From the NCBI RefSeq assembly GCF_022508225.1, contig NZ_JAETXJ010000010.1:43753-107752 (forward strand): 64,000 nt of DNA. The letters run 5' to 3'. The notes beneath the pieces were generated by a model. It ran no database searches and had not been told where the DNA came from. It saw only the letters and a program-made list of their open reading frames with translations. A program made the position numbers and the translations under genes. This document shows, piece by piece, positions 45,801 to 53,268 of the stretch. Numbering within the stretch: position 1 is the first letter of the stretch; each line of letters begins with the position of its first letter. The DNA is from Desulfovibrio sp. UIB00 (GTDB taxonomy: Bacteria; Desulfobacterota; Desulfovibrionia; Desulfovibrionales; Desulfovibrionaceae).

Positions 45801-48800
45801 ATTAAATCTATTAACACAGAATCTATAGCAGACAAATCTACCTTTTTTGTTAGAAAACTTGCAGTATCATATTCGTCTTTGGCAATAACGACATATCCAT
45901 TGTTTTTTTTGGCCTGAACGACCAGCATACTTAAATCCCTGCTCAAGCCAGCAGGGATATCATCAGAAATAGCACACGCCTCACTTTTACAAATTTTAAC
46001 TTTTTGTTCGGCAATGAGGCGCTCCACGAGCCGCGCTTCTGTAACTTGTGACGCCTGATGGAAACGAATTTTTTCAATATCTTCTAGAAACTCTGTCATG
46101 CAAGAATTTGTAATTGCAACCTTGTCGAATGCACTAAAGACTATATTTAATGAATTTAAATAGGCCAAAGTGATCAAACTGGATCTATCGATAGCAATAC
46201 TTTTTATTTTAGGAATTTCGTCTATTCTATTTCCACAAAAAAGAGGAATACAATTTTTTTTTCGCCAATCAAGCTGCTGCTCATTATAAAGCATCTGTCC
46301 AGCGAGGACATTAGATAATGCTCCATTCTTCTGAATAGCAAAAATTAAAGGAATAGTGCCGAGCCTGACATTCTCTGAAATACTGCTTTCATATTCATGG
46401 GCCTGTCTAAATATTGTTTCTAACTCACTATAGGGAACAGCAGTTAAAGGTCCTTCAGCCGTAGTTGAAAGTTCCTGCGCTTGAGTAAGTGCGCTTTCAG
46501 CAATTTTTTTTAGCTGGCTATCGCCGATACGGATGGCTAAGGAATATATCCGAGTTAGAGCAAATGCGTCATTTGAGTCAGATGCCTTTACCGAGGCGGC
46601 CTTAAGTAGATCTATGGCGATCTGCCCAGGGGCTTTGATTAACCAGCTCAGTCCGGCATAGCGAACGAGCTCATCATAGGAGAGTGTCTCGGCGTTATTT
46701 TTTGCGTAAACAAGCTCGTCAAGCCCATCTTCCCAATTTCCTGTTTCCTGAGCGATCAGCAGAGCGAGTCTGTAATTATTATCATTTTTTTCACGATTTT
46801 TAGGAAGCAGCTTCAGGATTGAAGACGCTTCAACAATATCGCCATTAAAGTAAGCAATCCATGCATTAAGACTTTGCAAATTAGAATTTTCTGCAATCAA
46901 CAGCTGCACAACACCTTGGCACAAAAAATCGTTTGCTTTTTTATATTCTCCACATTTAATAAAATGGTAAAGAATTCTTTCCGCTTCTTCGTAGCTTGGC
47001 GTTTTATTAAAAAAATAAGTCAGATGTTCTGCTGCTTCTAAATATCTGTGGTTATCTTCAAGTGCCTTAATCAACAATCGCCTTTCCCCCTCACCGCTCG
47101 TAAGCTCAAAACCCTCACGATATGGTGCCACAGGATCCTCTAAATTTTCTTTGAGAAATAGCGACTTAAGAGTATTAGCTTTTATTTCACCAATAACATC
47201 ACTGTTATCATTGATATATTTCTCACACTCATCTCTTCTACCGCATTTGTGGAGGACCTCCGCCTTAAGACTAACAAAATATTCCATCTTTATTACTTTT
47301 GTAATGCTGGCACTGTTCTCATCAAGAAGCTGCAAGACAGCTTGTGGCGTATCTTGATTCATTGCTAACAATAAGATCGCAATTGTTTCATTAAATGTTA
47401 ATTCACCAATACTTTTTTGCAAATTTAGGTATTTATTCATGCCACGCATATCCAGTGAATATCCGTAGTCAAACGCAAAACGAGAATACCTGACTGCCTT
47501 TTCGGTATCAGCGATTAATTCATTGAAAGCATGACGCTTTTTTTCTCGAAAATTATCGTCTGGATGTTCGAGCTCAAGCCATAACTTAACTTCTTCAATA
47601 GCAGCCTGGAATTTTGGAATTTTTAACAATAAATAGTTATCTATAAAATTTGTTGCATCCTCCAACGCTGACACCCTTAATCCTCTCATTTCAGGCGTAT
47701 CATCAAATTTGACTAATTTTGGATGGATTGGCAGAGTTGAAAATAGTGAATCTTTCTCCATACACCCCGTACAAATTGCTACTTTTATTAATGCCCTAAT
47801 TGGAATAATAGCCGGACAATCCTGAATTTGAGTCTTAGTAGCCCTAACAAGCAGCTTTAAGGAAAAATTATAATCACCAATTTCACATTGCTTAATAGCG
47901 AAGCCCAACAGTTTTGTTCCCGACAACAAGCTTGAATCTTTAATTTGATAATTATAGTATTCTAATGCAGACAAGTTATCCTTCTGAGTGAGCAAAACAT
48001 TGAAAACAAACTCTCTGACACTTAATGAATCAATATTTTTTGCTTCAGTTAGGACTTCGTCTACACGACCAGCACTCATCCTTATTCTAAGGTTATCAAC
48101 GACAAACTCCTCGTCAGCGGATAATGCTTTTGCTTCTTTTAACCATTTCTCCCCCCGCTCCGAATCATTTTTATTGCAGCATGCCCTTGCCATCTCACGA
48201 AAAATTGTAACACGAATTGGCCTACTTGCAGACGACAGATCACCGAGTTCTGCTCTACTTGCTAGTTCAGATATCTCATTAAAAGAATCAACTTCCTCAA
48301 AAGGCTCACGCCAAAGTACTAACTTCAAGGCATCTTGTGCTATTTTATCTATTAAAGGCTGTGATTGAAATCCAATGCGTATATTATTTAAACGTTCGTT
48401 TATACGTTCCTGCCCCAGTATTATTGGCTCAAGTTGTTTCTTGAAATCAATTGACATCTGCGCAAATCTAAGCTGCCCGAATTCATCTATAATTTTAGAT
48501 TGAGCATCTAACAATGCAGTAACACTACAAACAAGCAACTTATGTGTCAGTTCAATTATTTGTCTTGCTGAAAAATTATTTTCACCAGATATTTCCATAT
48601 ATGTAGATGCCAACAACTCATCAAATTCATTGTGTTCTTTGAAACTATCACCAGAAAACTTTCCGATAGCCTTTTCTATGAACATATCTCTCGTCTTTTG
48701 ATTATTGAGCCACTCTTTCATATGTGGTTTATTATAAATACTGTCATGATTTGAAAGAAACGAAAGACAGCTGTTTTCCAGATTATCAAGTGAAGATAAT

Positions 48801-48976
48801 TTCGTGTAACTCAATACATTTAATACATGCTCCAGTTGTTCAATTAAGAACGTACGAGAAACTGAATTCCCAGAAATAATTTTTCTACGTTCGATAACTG
48901 GCCTACATTTATTCCAACCACCACGAATAAGGGGGGGGATTAGTATCCCCAAAATTTTCATCATATGGTCGTTCAT
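42815..48976 (-). CDS. Giant helical-repeat protein with two tandem PIN-like nuclease domains
   Basis: 2053 residues, AT-rich codons unlike the flanking genes, no signal peptide. Residues of about 200-900 are TPR-like helical pairs (SERGEKWLKEAKALSADEEF, DEVLTEAKNID and others). Two PIN-like cores follow. The first, about 925-1080, has AIDRSSLITLAYL (Asp930), MTEFLED (Glu962) and VIAKDEYD (Asp1034). The second, about 1100-1235, has FLDSYALDCL (Asp1105), ISEEMRLHY (Glu1132/1133) and IVVDDRFV (Asp1204/1205). These acidic sets match the metal-binding residues of PIN ribonucleases. The last 800 residues are helical and unassigned. I infer an RNA-cutting effector with sensor repeats, perhaps antiphage defence or stress response. 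The name of the family is not known to me. GAGG lies upstream of the ATG. Confidence 0.75.
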   Translation of the reverse strand: MNDHMMKILGILIPPLIRGGWNKCRPVIERRKIISGNSVSRTFLIEQLEHVLNVLSYTKLSSLDNLENSCLSFLSNHDSIYNKPHMKEWLNNQKTRDMFIEKAIGKFSGDSFKEHNEFDELLASTYMEISGENNFSARQIIELTHKLLVCSVTALLDAQSKIIDEFGQLRFAQMSIDFKKQLEPIILGQERINERLNNIRIGFQSQPLIDKIAQDALKLVLWREPFEEVDSFNEISELASRAELGDLSSASRPIRVTIFREMARACCNKNDSERGEKWLKEAKALSADEEFVVDNLRIRMSAGRVDEVLTEAKNIDSLSVREFVFNVLLTQKDNLSALEYYNYQIKDSSLLSGTKLLGFAIKQCEIGDYNFSLKLLVRATKTQIQDCPAIIPIRALIKVAICTGCMEKDSLFSTLPIHPKLVKFDDTPEMRGLRVSALEDATNFIDNYLLLKIPKFQAAIEEVKLWLELEHPDDNFREKKRHAFNELIADTEKAVRYSRFAFDYGYSLDMRGMNKYLNLQKSIGELTFNETIAILLLAMNQDTPQAVLQLLDENSASITKVIKMEYFVSLKAEVLHKCGRRDECEKYINDNSDVIGEIKANTLKSLFLKENLEDPVAPYREGFELTSGEGERRLLIKALEDNHRYLEAAEHLTYFFNKTPSYEEAERILYHFIKCGEYKKANDFLCQGVVQLLIAENSNLQSLNAWIAYFNGDIVEASSILKLLPKNREKNDNNYRLALLIAQETGNWEDGLDELVYAKNNAETLSYDELVRYAGLSWLIKAPGQIAIDLLKAASVKASDSNDAFALTRIYSLAIRIGDSQLKKIAESALTQAQELSTTAEGPLTAVPYSELETIFRQAHEYESSISENVRLGTIPLIFAIQKNGALSNVLAGQMLYNEQQLDWRKKNCIPLFCGNRIDEIPKIKSIAIDRSSLITLAYLNSLNIVFSAFDKVAITNSCMTEFLEDIEKIRFHQASQVTEARLVERLIAEQKVKICKSEACAISDDIPAGLSRDLSMLVVQAKKNNGYVVIAKDEYDTASFLTKKVDLSAIDSVLIDLIEIVSFLSHEGVIAKDNEEEIVQYHKANHLYSVSHKKISRHTQLFLDSYALDCLIRYGIIENLLKVNSEVFISEEMRLHYLGLLSYVDRQSDVEDIITMIRNEVSGGIASGKIQFLIRNKSDEDYDGFSLQALLAHGHERDAIVVDDRFVNKNIGESPIIMSSLDVLRRLQCASVITEQGLSDIYKKLRRCGTVFVPLTSQEVLAAANQSFQQNKQSIELTEFIEYFCMIGKTSILVLPDEMPFILSCVKVCTTAIKDVWINEEVVEAARKKSIYIHKILDALYCCLPTSDSRGFAGAYARTAGAIVALLADANFLHEPSKVKAYFEFVEDFILKADNYLATFVYPSLSDLFRKVINDMVCNHEGEGSPYSYAEILKFCMLQLHPRIKSLLLKDPEFYEKYMECFGQVTICNASFSYNNFLGKIREIANGHVNNLIDDSGNKTSLRVEKTGSGAIQFVNGDSSCELTAGCILTDSTKARQRILNVLKETYDFPRELVRKWKKSITVELTNSDYWELVDDIGKLPSVVLDKIEAEISRTHKLLADSLTPQSVDTFVALFGKPMSHNIDGFFLSSAVLRGRLLARNLKKALYEFGPSSVIPSKQMLDTCLHKRCDFSVEFLQHCASTFKDPFSLMLIFDICAALSCENNCYVAIGKDIIKRIVEASSSNEFIDFEISLHFVSPSLVQKNILKDFPLYFQRLCAWGWSGYVSRILNKYEFDRTALLKCLRDEQNDLFLLSGLTGGLESPLWQNYQISKPYIVGFLCNRIIASIDVFCTKGVPKEWSDLLLGANSKKATAENNIYVLHPTPFSGLSQHYRELIIPDEISLEIVRRFEMFEAKEFLLSLYACSHLFRVSPEHIEKIIISCKRLKTSYAEIKDDDLFKIVEGVSRIASINYSTELAETIVEWILSRIVEQHKNEEFLCLCAVLNVFNSYSNSEQALNFLREKSSIIANVSSDKDAINRCLSLIRRVEFCFPEFRHCFLAAKSIFTLGKYAN

Positions 48977-49166
48977 GATGGATAAACCTCGCTTACCGGT
49001 TAAGTACGAAACCTACTAGCATAAAAATCTTTCATCTTAGTACCGCCTCAAAAAAATGACTTCTGAATAGTAGCTATAACCTCATTTCTAAAATTATCAG
49101 CACAATGAATCTACCAGAACATCATTTCAATGACACAATCTATATTTTCACAAGTATTGATGCCAG

Positions 49167-49204
49167 ACAAGGGAAGCTTGCGAACTCGCTTCCCTTGTTT
49201 TTTC
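49167..49204 (+). terminator. Orphan terminator hairpin
   Basis: ACAAGGGAAGC / GCTTCCCTTGT, 11-bp stem (49167-49177 and 49188-49198), then TTTTTT on the plus strand. No plus-strand gene precedes it. Confidence 0.8.
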
Positions 49205-49228
49205 ACAGCCCGATTAGATGCTAGGCAT

Positions 49229-49348
49229 CTAGTTTCTGATCCATCCAATACATGCTTGCACCAACACCAGAAACAGTGTCGTGCATATAGATGTCAAACT
49301 TGCCAGCCACCACGAATCGCCCCGCAGCGCCTTGCCGTAAGCTTCCAT
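49229..49348 (-). pseudogene. Possible remnant of a small membrane protein
   Basis: A 39-codon frame begins MEAYGKALRGDSWWLA and contains one clear hydrophobic helix (ICTTLFLVLVQACIGW). The same frame stays open about 45 codons further upstream without a start codon (…SARKTARKAAIASKESFDK), which suggests the 3' end of a broken gene. Not recognised. Confidence 0.3.
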
Positions 49349-49566
49349 TACTACACGCGATTTATCAAAAGATTCCTTTGATGCGATTGCCGCCTTCCTC
49401 GCCGTTTTGCGGGCACTGCTCCATACGCGCCCTGTGCGGATTCAAAACCTCAACGGGTTATTTCTTTTCTTGGTGAGCTCGGCCCCGATCTCGCTCGGCG
49501 GGGCTGGTGTTGACGGTAGAGCGCGAGTTCCCCCCCCATCAACCAATTGCTATCATCTCATATTTT

Positions 49567-49603
49567 AGCTATTATACTAAAAAATAAAATTAAGAGCTAT
49601 TAT
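49567..49603 (+). promoter_or_regulatory. Direct repeat upstream of hipB, possible operator
   Basis: AGCTATTAT occurs at 49567-49575 and again at 49595-49603, the second copy overlapping the hipB ATG (49602). It lies in an AT-rich promoter-like stretch. HipB proteins repress their own operon from such repeats, so this is a plausible autoregulation site. Confidence 0.4.
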
Positions 49604-49913
49604 GTTAGATGATATTCTAAAAACTCCGCAGGAAATCCGGCTCGGCATCGCCGCCAAGGCGCAGGCCAAACGTCTTGCGCTCAATATGAGCCAGAAAGAT
49701 TTGGCAGCCCGTAGCGGCGTTTCCCTTGGCTCTGTGAAGCGCTTTGAAACAACAGGGGAAATCTCGCTCGCGTCCCTACTGGCTATCGCCCTGATTCTTA
49801 ACGATCTTGAAGCCTTTTCCGGCTTGTTCAACCCGCCGCGCACAGAAAACCTGTTCAAGCCGCAATCCCCAGCACCCCGCAAGCGGGCAGGGAGAAAACG
49901 CCATGAATCTTGA
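49602..49913 (+). CDS. hipB: HipB-like antitoxin, XRE-family DNA-binding protein
   Basis: 103 residues. The helix-turn-helix is LNMSQKDLAARSGVSLGSVKRFE, followed by the short helical dimer region ISLASLLAIALILNDLEAF and a basic, Pro-rich tail (PRKRAGRKRHES). It should bind the operator at its own promoter and neutralise the HipA kinase. The stop codon lies 11 bases into the hipA gene, so translation is coupled. No strong ribosome-binding site is seen before the ATG. Confidence 0.87.
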   Translation: MLDDILKTPQEIRLGIAAKAQAKRLALNMSQKDLAARSGVSLGSVKRFETTGEISLASLLAIALILNDLEAFSGLFNPPRTENLFKPQSPAPRKRAGRKRHES

Positions 49914-51054
49914 CGTGCATCTGCATGCATACGGCGTACGCCGCCATGTGGGAAAGCTCGCCGCGCACAGCAACGCCATTCTGTTTCAGTACGCGCCAGA
50001 ATTTCTTGATTCGGGCATCAACATTTCGCCGTTCAGGCTTCCGCTCAGCCCAGAGGTCAAGGAAGACCCCAAGCGCACCTTTGACGGCCTGTTCGGCGTG
50101 TTCAACGACAGCCTGCCCGATGGCTGGGGGCTGCTTTTGCTGGACAGGGCATTGCGAAAAAAAGGTTCATCGCTCCATGCCTGCCTGCCCTTGCAGCGCC
50201 TTGCCATGGTGGGTGCCCACGGCATGGGCGCGCTGGAGTACACCCCGGCGGCGGAACAGACAGAGGAAGCCGTTTCTGTGGCGGAACTGGATGCTCTGGC
50301 AGAGGAATCGCTGCGGGTTCTGCGCGATGCGCCGGTGGATGCGGGGCAACTGGACAAGCTTATTCAGCTCAACGGCTCATCCGCAGGGGCCAGACCCAAA
50401 GTTCTGGTGAACGTTGCCGATGATTACCGCATTGTGCCGCAGGGGGCGGGCAAACCCCAAGGAACCCCCTGGATCATCAAATTTCGCTCCGCGCACGAAC
50501 CGCCAAACACCGGGCTGACGGAATACGCATATTCCCTGGCGGCCAGAGATGCCGGGCTGGATATGCCGGAAACGCACCTGTTTCCGTCGGCAACCTCGCC
50601 GGGATATTTCGGCGTCCAACGCTTTGACAGGGTGCATGGCCAAAAGGTGCATGTGCACACCGCCTGCGGCCTGCTGCACGCATCGCACCGCGAACCCTCG
50701 CTCACCTATGAAAGCCTGCTGCGCCTGACGCTGCTGCTCACCAAAGACATACGCGAAGTGCTCAAAATGGTGCGTCTCATGGTGTTCAACGTGCGCTCCG
50801 GCAACAGGGACGACCATTCCAAGAACTTTTCCTTCCTGCTGAACAAGGAAAACCAGTGGCGCATGGCCCCAGTTTATGACCTTACGCCGTCAGAGGGCAT
50901 TAACGGGGAACAGACCTGCATGGTCAACAACAAGGGCAAGGATATAACCGAAAAGGATTTTCTGGCGGCCGCCGCAACTGTGGATGTAGACGCTCGGACA
51001 GTGCGCGAAATTATAGAGCAGGTGGACGCGGCTTTGGCCGGGGTGAAGATGTAA
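49903..51054 (+). CDS. hipA: HipA-like Ser/Thr kinase toxin
   Basis: Type II toxin kinase; HipA of E. coli phosphorylates glutamyl-tRNA synthetase and causes persistence. The N-terminal subdomain has FDGLFGVFNDSLPDGWG, the glycine-rich loop is GSSAGARPKVLV, and the catalytic segment is SGNRDDHSKNFSFLL with the conserved Asp and Asn. The metal-binding APVYDLTPSEG follows. At 383 residues it is slightly shorter than E. coli HipA (440). All key residues appear present, so it should be active. ATG 49903 overlaps hipB. GC content is like the rest of the chromosome rather than AT-rich like the giant gene, so the island is a mosaic. Confidence 0.88.
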   Translation: MNLDVHLHAYGVRRHVGKLAAHSNAILFQYAPEFLDSGINISPFRLPLSPEVKEDPKRTFDGLFGVFNDSLPDGWGLLLLDRALRKKGSSLHACLPLQRLAMVGAHGMGALEYTPAAEQTEEAVSVAELDALAEESLRVLRDAPVDAGQLDKLIQLNGSSAGARPKVLVNVADDYRIVPQGAGKPQGTPWIIKFRSAHEPPNTGLTEYAYSLAARDAGLDMPETHLFPSATSPGYFGVQRFDRVHGQKVHVHTACGLLHASHREPSLTYESLLRLTLLLTKDIREVLKMVRLMVFNVRSGNRDDHSKNFSFLLNKENQWRMAPVYDLTPSEGINGEQTCMVNNKGKDITEKDFLAAAATVDVDARTVREIIEQVDAALAGVKM

Positions 51055-51182
51055 GGTGCTCAAATGTGCAGGAAGGAGGCCGTCTGAGTGACAAATGGGA
51101 AATTCCCCTTTCCTTCAAGGGGCACCTGTCAGATCAAGTCTAAACTAGCTCAAATAATGATGATAATAGAATTCTATTAATG

Positions 51183-51230
51183 GCATGATGGGCGCGTGTG
51201 CAAAATATGTATACGCCCCCATCATGCTTT
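51183..51230. terminator. Hairpin between hipA and secreted protein gene
   Basis: GCATGATGGG (51183-51192) pairs with CCCATCATGC (51218-51227). Only a short T-run follows (CTTTC). It lies between converging genes and may terminate both. Confidence 0.45.
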
Positions 51231-51239
51231 CAACGCTGA

Positions 51240-52172
51240 TCAATTTCTTGTTAAATATCCACTTGTTATCTTACCACCATTGACATTGACCGCATTAATA
51301 CGATCACCATTCAACCGATAAAGGTCAACGTCTGTTGTTCCACACTTTGGGTTTGAAACCGTTTTCTGGACAAATTTATACCCAACTTGTTCTTCAATAA
51401 TGTCACCTTGGTATGTGTTGCTGTATGAATTTGTATTGGAACATCCAAACACGTCTGCAGGATCATCAAATTTTAAAAAACTTGTTTGTGTAAAATGATA
51501 CATTCCAACTTTGGCGCTGTCCCGAGATATAACATATGTCATATTGAGCATATATGATTTACCATTCGAATTTTTTACAGGGAAATATCCTGACCATGTC
51601 CCCGTAATATCTTTTGCTATCTGCTTTGAATTTTGTTTTTGCACACTGGTAGTATTTGACTTTGACAAATTATTTTTCTTTTCATTTCCTTCGTGTGCAT
51701 CAAATTCATACTGACCTTCACAATACTTATACTTTACAGGTTTAAACGACTTATCTGGAAGGCCATCTGAAGTAACGCTTAACCATGAAAACGACGTCTC
51801 ACTATACACTTTATATACATTAGAATCTTGTTGTACAGTACTATCTCCCATTTGTCCGCCAGGCTTTAATCCGAACAGAACAGTATACAAGTTACCATCC
51901 TTCTTAATTACCTTCAAAAATTCATAACGTTGCCCCACTCCCAAAAATATTTTAAAAACAGATCCATTTTTTGTCTGAACATATATGCCATCACCAGTAT
52001 ATTCTTTCCCTTCAGGGTGGTATTCATTTTCAATTTTGTAACACTGATCTTTTTCTGGCACATACAGACCATCTTTAAGATAAAAAACATCATTTGCCAG
52101 CACACTACAGACATTCACCCCCAGAATTACCGCAATCAAAATCAGATAGGTAGCCAGTGCTTTCAAGTACAT
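51240..52172 (-). CDS. AT-rich secreted protein of unknown function
   Basis: 310 residues with a signal peptide (ALATYLILIAVILGVNVCSV, cleavage near LAND). The mature part is polar, rich in Lys, Asn, Ser and Tyr, and looks beta-rich (GTWSGYFPVKN, SYMLNMTYVISRDSAKVG). The linker in the middle is low-complexity (KKNNLSKSNTTSVQKQNSK). Several Cys residues could form disulfides in the periplasm. The ATG at 52172 has GGAGG at five bases. I do not recognise a family. Its AT-rich composition and place next to hipBA, inside the tRNA-bounded segment, suggest horizontal origin. Confidence 0.6.
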   Translation of the reverse strand: MYLKALATYLILIAVILGVNVCSVLANDVFYLKDGLYVPEKDQCYKIENEYHPEGKEYTGDGIYVQTKNGSVFKIFLGVGQRYEFLKVIKKDGNLYTVLFGLKPGGQMGDSTVQQDSNVYKVYSETSFSWLSVTSDGLPDKSFKPVKYKYCEGQYEFDAHEGNEKKNNLSKSNTTSVQKQNSKQIAKDITGTWSGYFPVKNSNGKSYMLNMTYVISRDSAKVGMYHFTQTSFLKFDDPADVFGCSNTNSYSNTYQGDIIEEQVGYKFVQKTVSNPKCGTTDVDLYRLNGDRINAVNVNGGKITSGYLTRN

Positions 52173-52726
52173 CTCATCCTCCATTTTGTTCACAGCTTTT
52201 GCTCTAATTTCTAGGATAAATTAGAAATAATCCTACACACAAAAAAATAGAAGCCGTTGCATTACATACGAAGCAGGTATCTTTTTGAAAAAATCTTTTT
52301 GAGGCAGCACAACTTGCTAAATAAATTAATTTTATCTTAATCTCCTATACTGAAGCATTGCGAGAATAAATGTTTTCCCTGTGGCCAAAGCGTCGCACCC
52401 CCAGAAAAAAAGCACTCCTCCGCCCCAAACCTTCGGCGTTTTTTTGACGCTTCTGTGCAATCCCAGAGCCTGTGCAAAGGGCAGGCGAATCTACAGGGCC
52501 AATGGCGAAAAAGGGAACTGGGCTATTGCGCGCTATGCAGCCTTTTGCAAAGGATTGCAGGCTGATTGCACACATTCCCGCCTATTTATTAGGTATAATT
52601 CCCCTAATTTTTTGACCTTTTTCAAAAAAGCGTGAACGCCTGAATCGTGGTGTTTTGCAAGGGCCTGCGGATAGCATCACGCATGAAATCACGCATGAAG
52701 CCTAGGTACGCCCAAAATCAGGGCAT
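52173..52726. other. Right-hand spacer of the island
   Basis: About 550 bases: an AT-rich promoter region for the secreted protein gene (52173-52380), then GC-richer DNA with overlapping short frames on both strands (52345-52635), none convincing. A perfect tandem duplication of 12 bases is at 52676-52699. Confidence 0.4.
52676..52699 (+). repeat. Tandem 12-bp duplication
   Basis: ATCACGCATGAA occurs twice in a row, next to the tRNA-Ser terminator. Confidence 0.8.
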
Positions 52727-52759
52727 AAAAAAAGAGCTGGCTACGTTTGTAACCAGCTC
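52727..52759 (-). terminator. tRNA-Ser terminator
   Basis: GAGCTGG / CCAGCTC stem (52734-52740 and 52753-52759), followed on the minus strand by seven T (52727-52733). It starts 15 bases after the tRNA CCA end. Confidence 0.9.
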
Positions 52760-52773
52760 GAATTATTTACTAA

Positions 52774-52867
52774 TGGCGGAGAGGGTGGGATTCGAACCCA
52801 CGTAGGAGCTACTAACCCCTAACTCGATTTCGAGTCGAGCGCGTTACGGCCGCTTCGCTACCTCTCC
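52774..52867 (-). tRNA. serU: tRNA-Ser(CGA)
   Basis: 94 bases with an encoded CCA. The acceptor stem is GGAGAGG/CCTCTCC with discriminator G. The anticodon loop CTCGAAA reads CGA, which decodes UCG. The long variable arm (around GGGGTTAGTAGCTCC) is typical of serine tRNAs, and the T-loop is GTTCGAATCC. Its 3' end faces the AT-rich island, the usual geometry for elements that integrate into tRNA genes. The symbol is only by analogy with the E. coli CGA isoacceptor. Confidence 0.96.
52781..52793 (+). repeat. Right att-like repeat inside tRNA-Ser
   Basis: GAGGGTGGGATTC, part of the T-arm and acceptor 3' strand of tRNA-Ser, repeated exactly at 42613-42625. The two copies bound 10.2 kb. Confidence 0.65.
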
Positions 52868-53268
52868 GCAGGCCACAAAGGGCGTTGGGTGCCCCGCTTG
52901 CAGCCGAAGGCGGTATATAGCCTATCTTTGGGTGAAAGGCAATGCTTCTGTCTCACAATGGCGCGTCGCCGCTGTGCTTTGTCTCAAAATGGCTAAGAGT
53001 CGCCCGCAATTCCTTTATTTACATCCCCCGGCAACCTGAGAGGAACAGCCCTATGGGCATAGGCGCAAGCCGAGTACAGCAGGTCATCTGGCCAAGAGGG
53101 ATCGGGAAGCAGGCCAAAATTTTCGTCCAGCTCTGCCCTGCCGGGGTAAAAGGCAGCGTGTCCATTCCGCGATATCGCTCTGATCGCGTTTTTCACTCAA
53201 ACCCTGCAACCCCACCCATAGAGTCTGCCAACGCCGCCTTCTCTTCAGGGCATCAGCCTGCGCCACTC
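52868..53268. other. Spacer upstream of tRNA-Ser
   Basis: 400 bases containing the tRNA promoter region and one possible small gene (52993-53196). Two minus-strand frames overlap here, so a frameshifted remnant of a larger gene is possible. Confidence 0.35.
52993..53196 (-). CDS. Possible small hypothetical protein
   Basis: 67 codons from a GTG, with AGGG about five bases upstream. The product (RAELDENFGLLPDPSWPDD in the middle) has an acidic, Pro-containing composition more protein-like than usual shadow frames. An overlapping frame from 53266 (MAQADALKRRRRW) could be the real 5' part before a frameshift. Family unknown. Confidence 0.3.
   Translation of the reverse strand: MKNAIRAISRNGHAAFYPGRAELDENFGLLPDPSWPDDLLYSACAYAHRAVPLRLPGDVNKGIAGDS

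Larger units (their letters stand above)
48977..49601. other. Island spacer between giant gene and hipB
   Basis: About 620 bases. The first 150 are AT-rich and should hold the promoter of the giant gene. It includes an orphan terminator (49167-49204), a possible small membrane ORF on the minus strand (49229-49348) and the hipBA operator region at the right end. Confidence 0.5.

Noticed and set aside
52345..52635. Short overlapping frames on both strands upstream of tRNA-Ser
   Set aside because: They overlap each other, lack ribosome-binding sites and show no recognisable motif.
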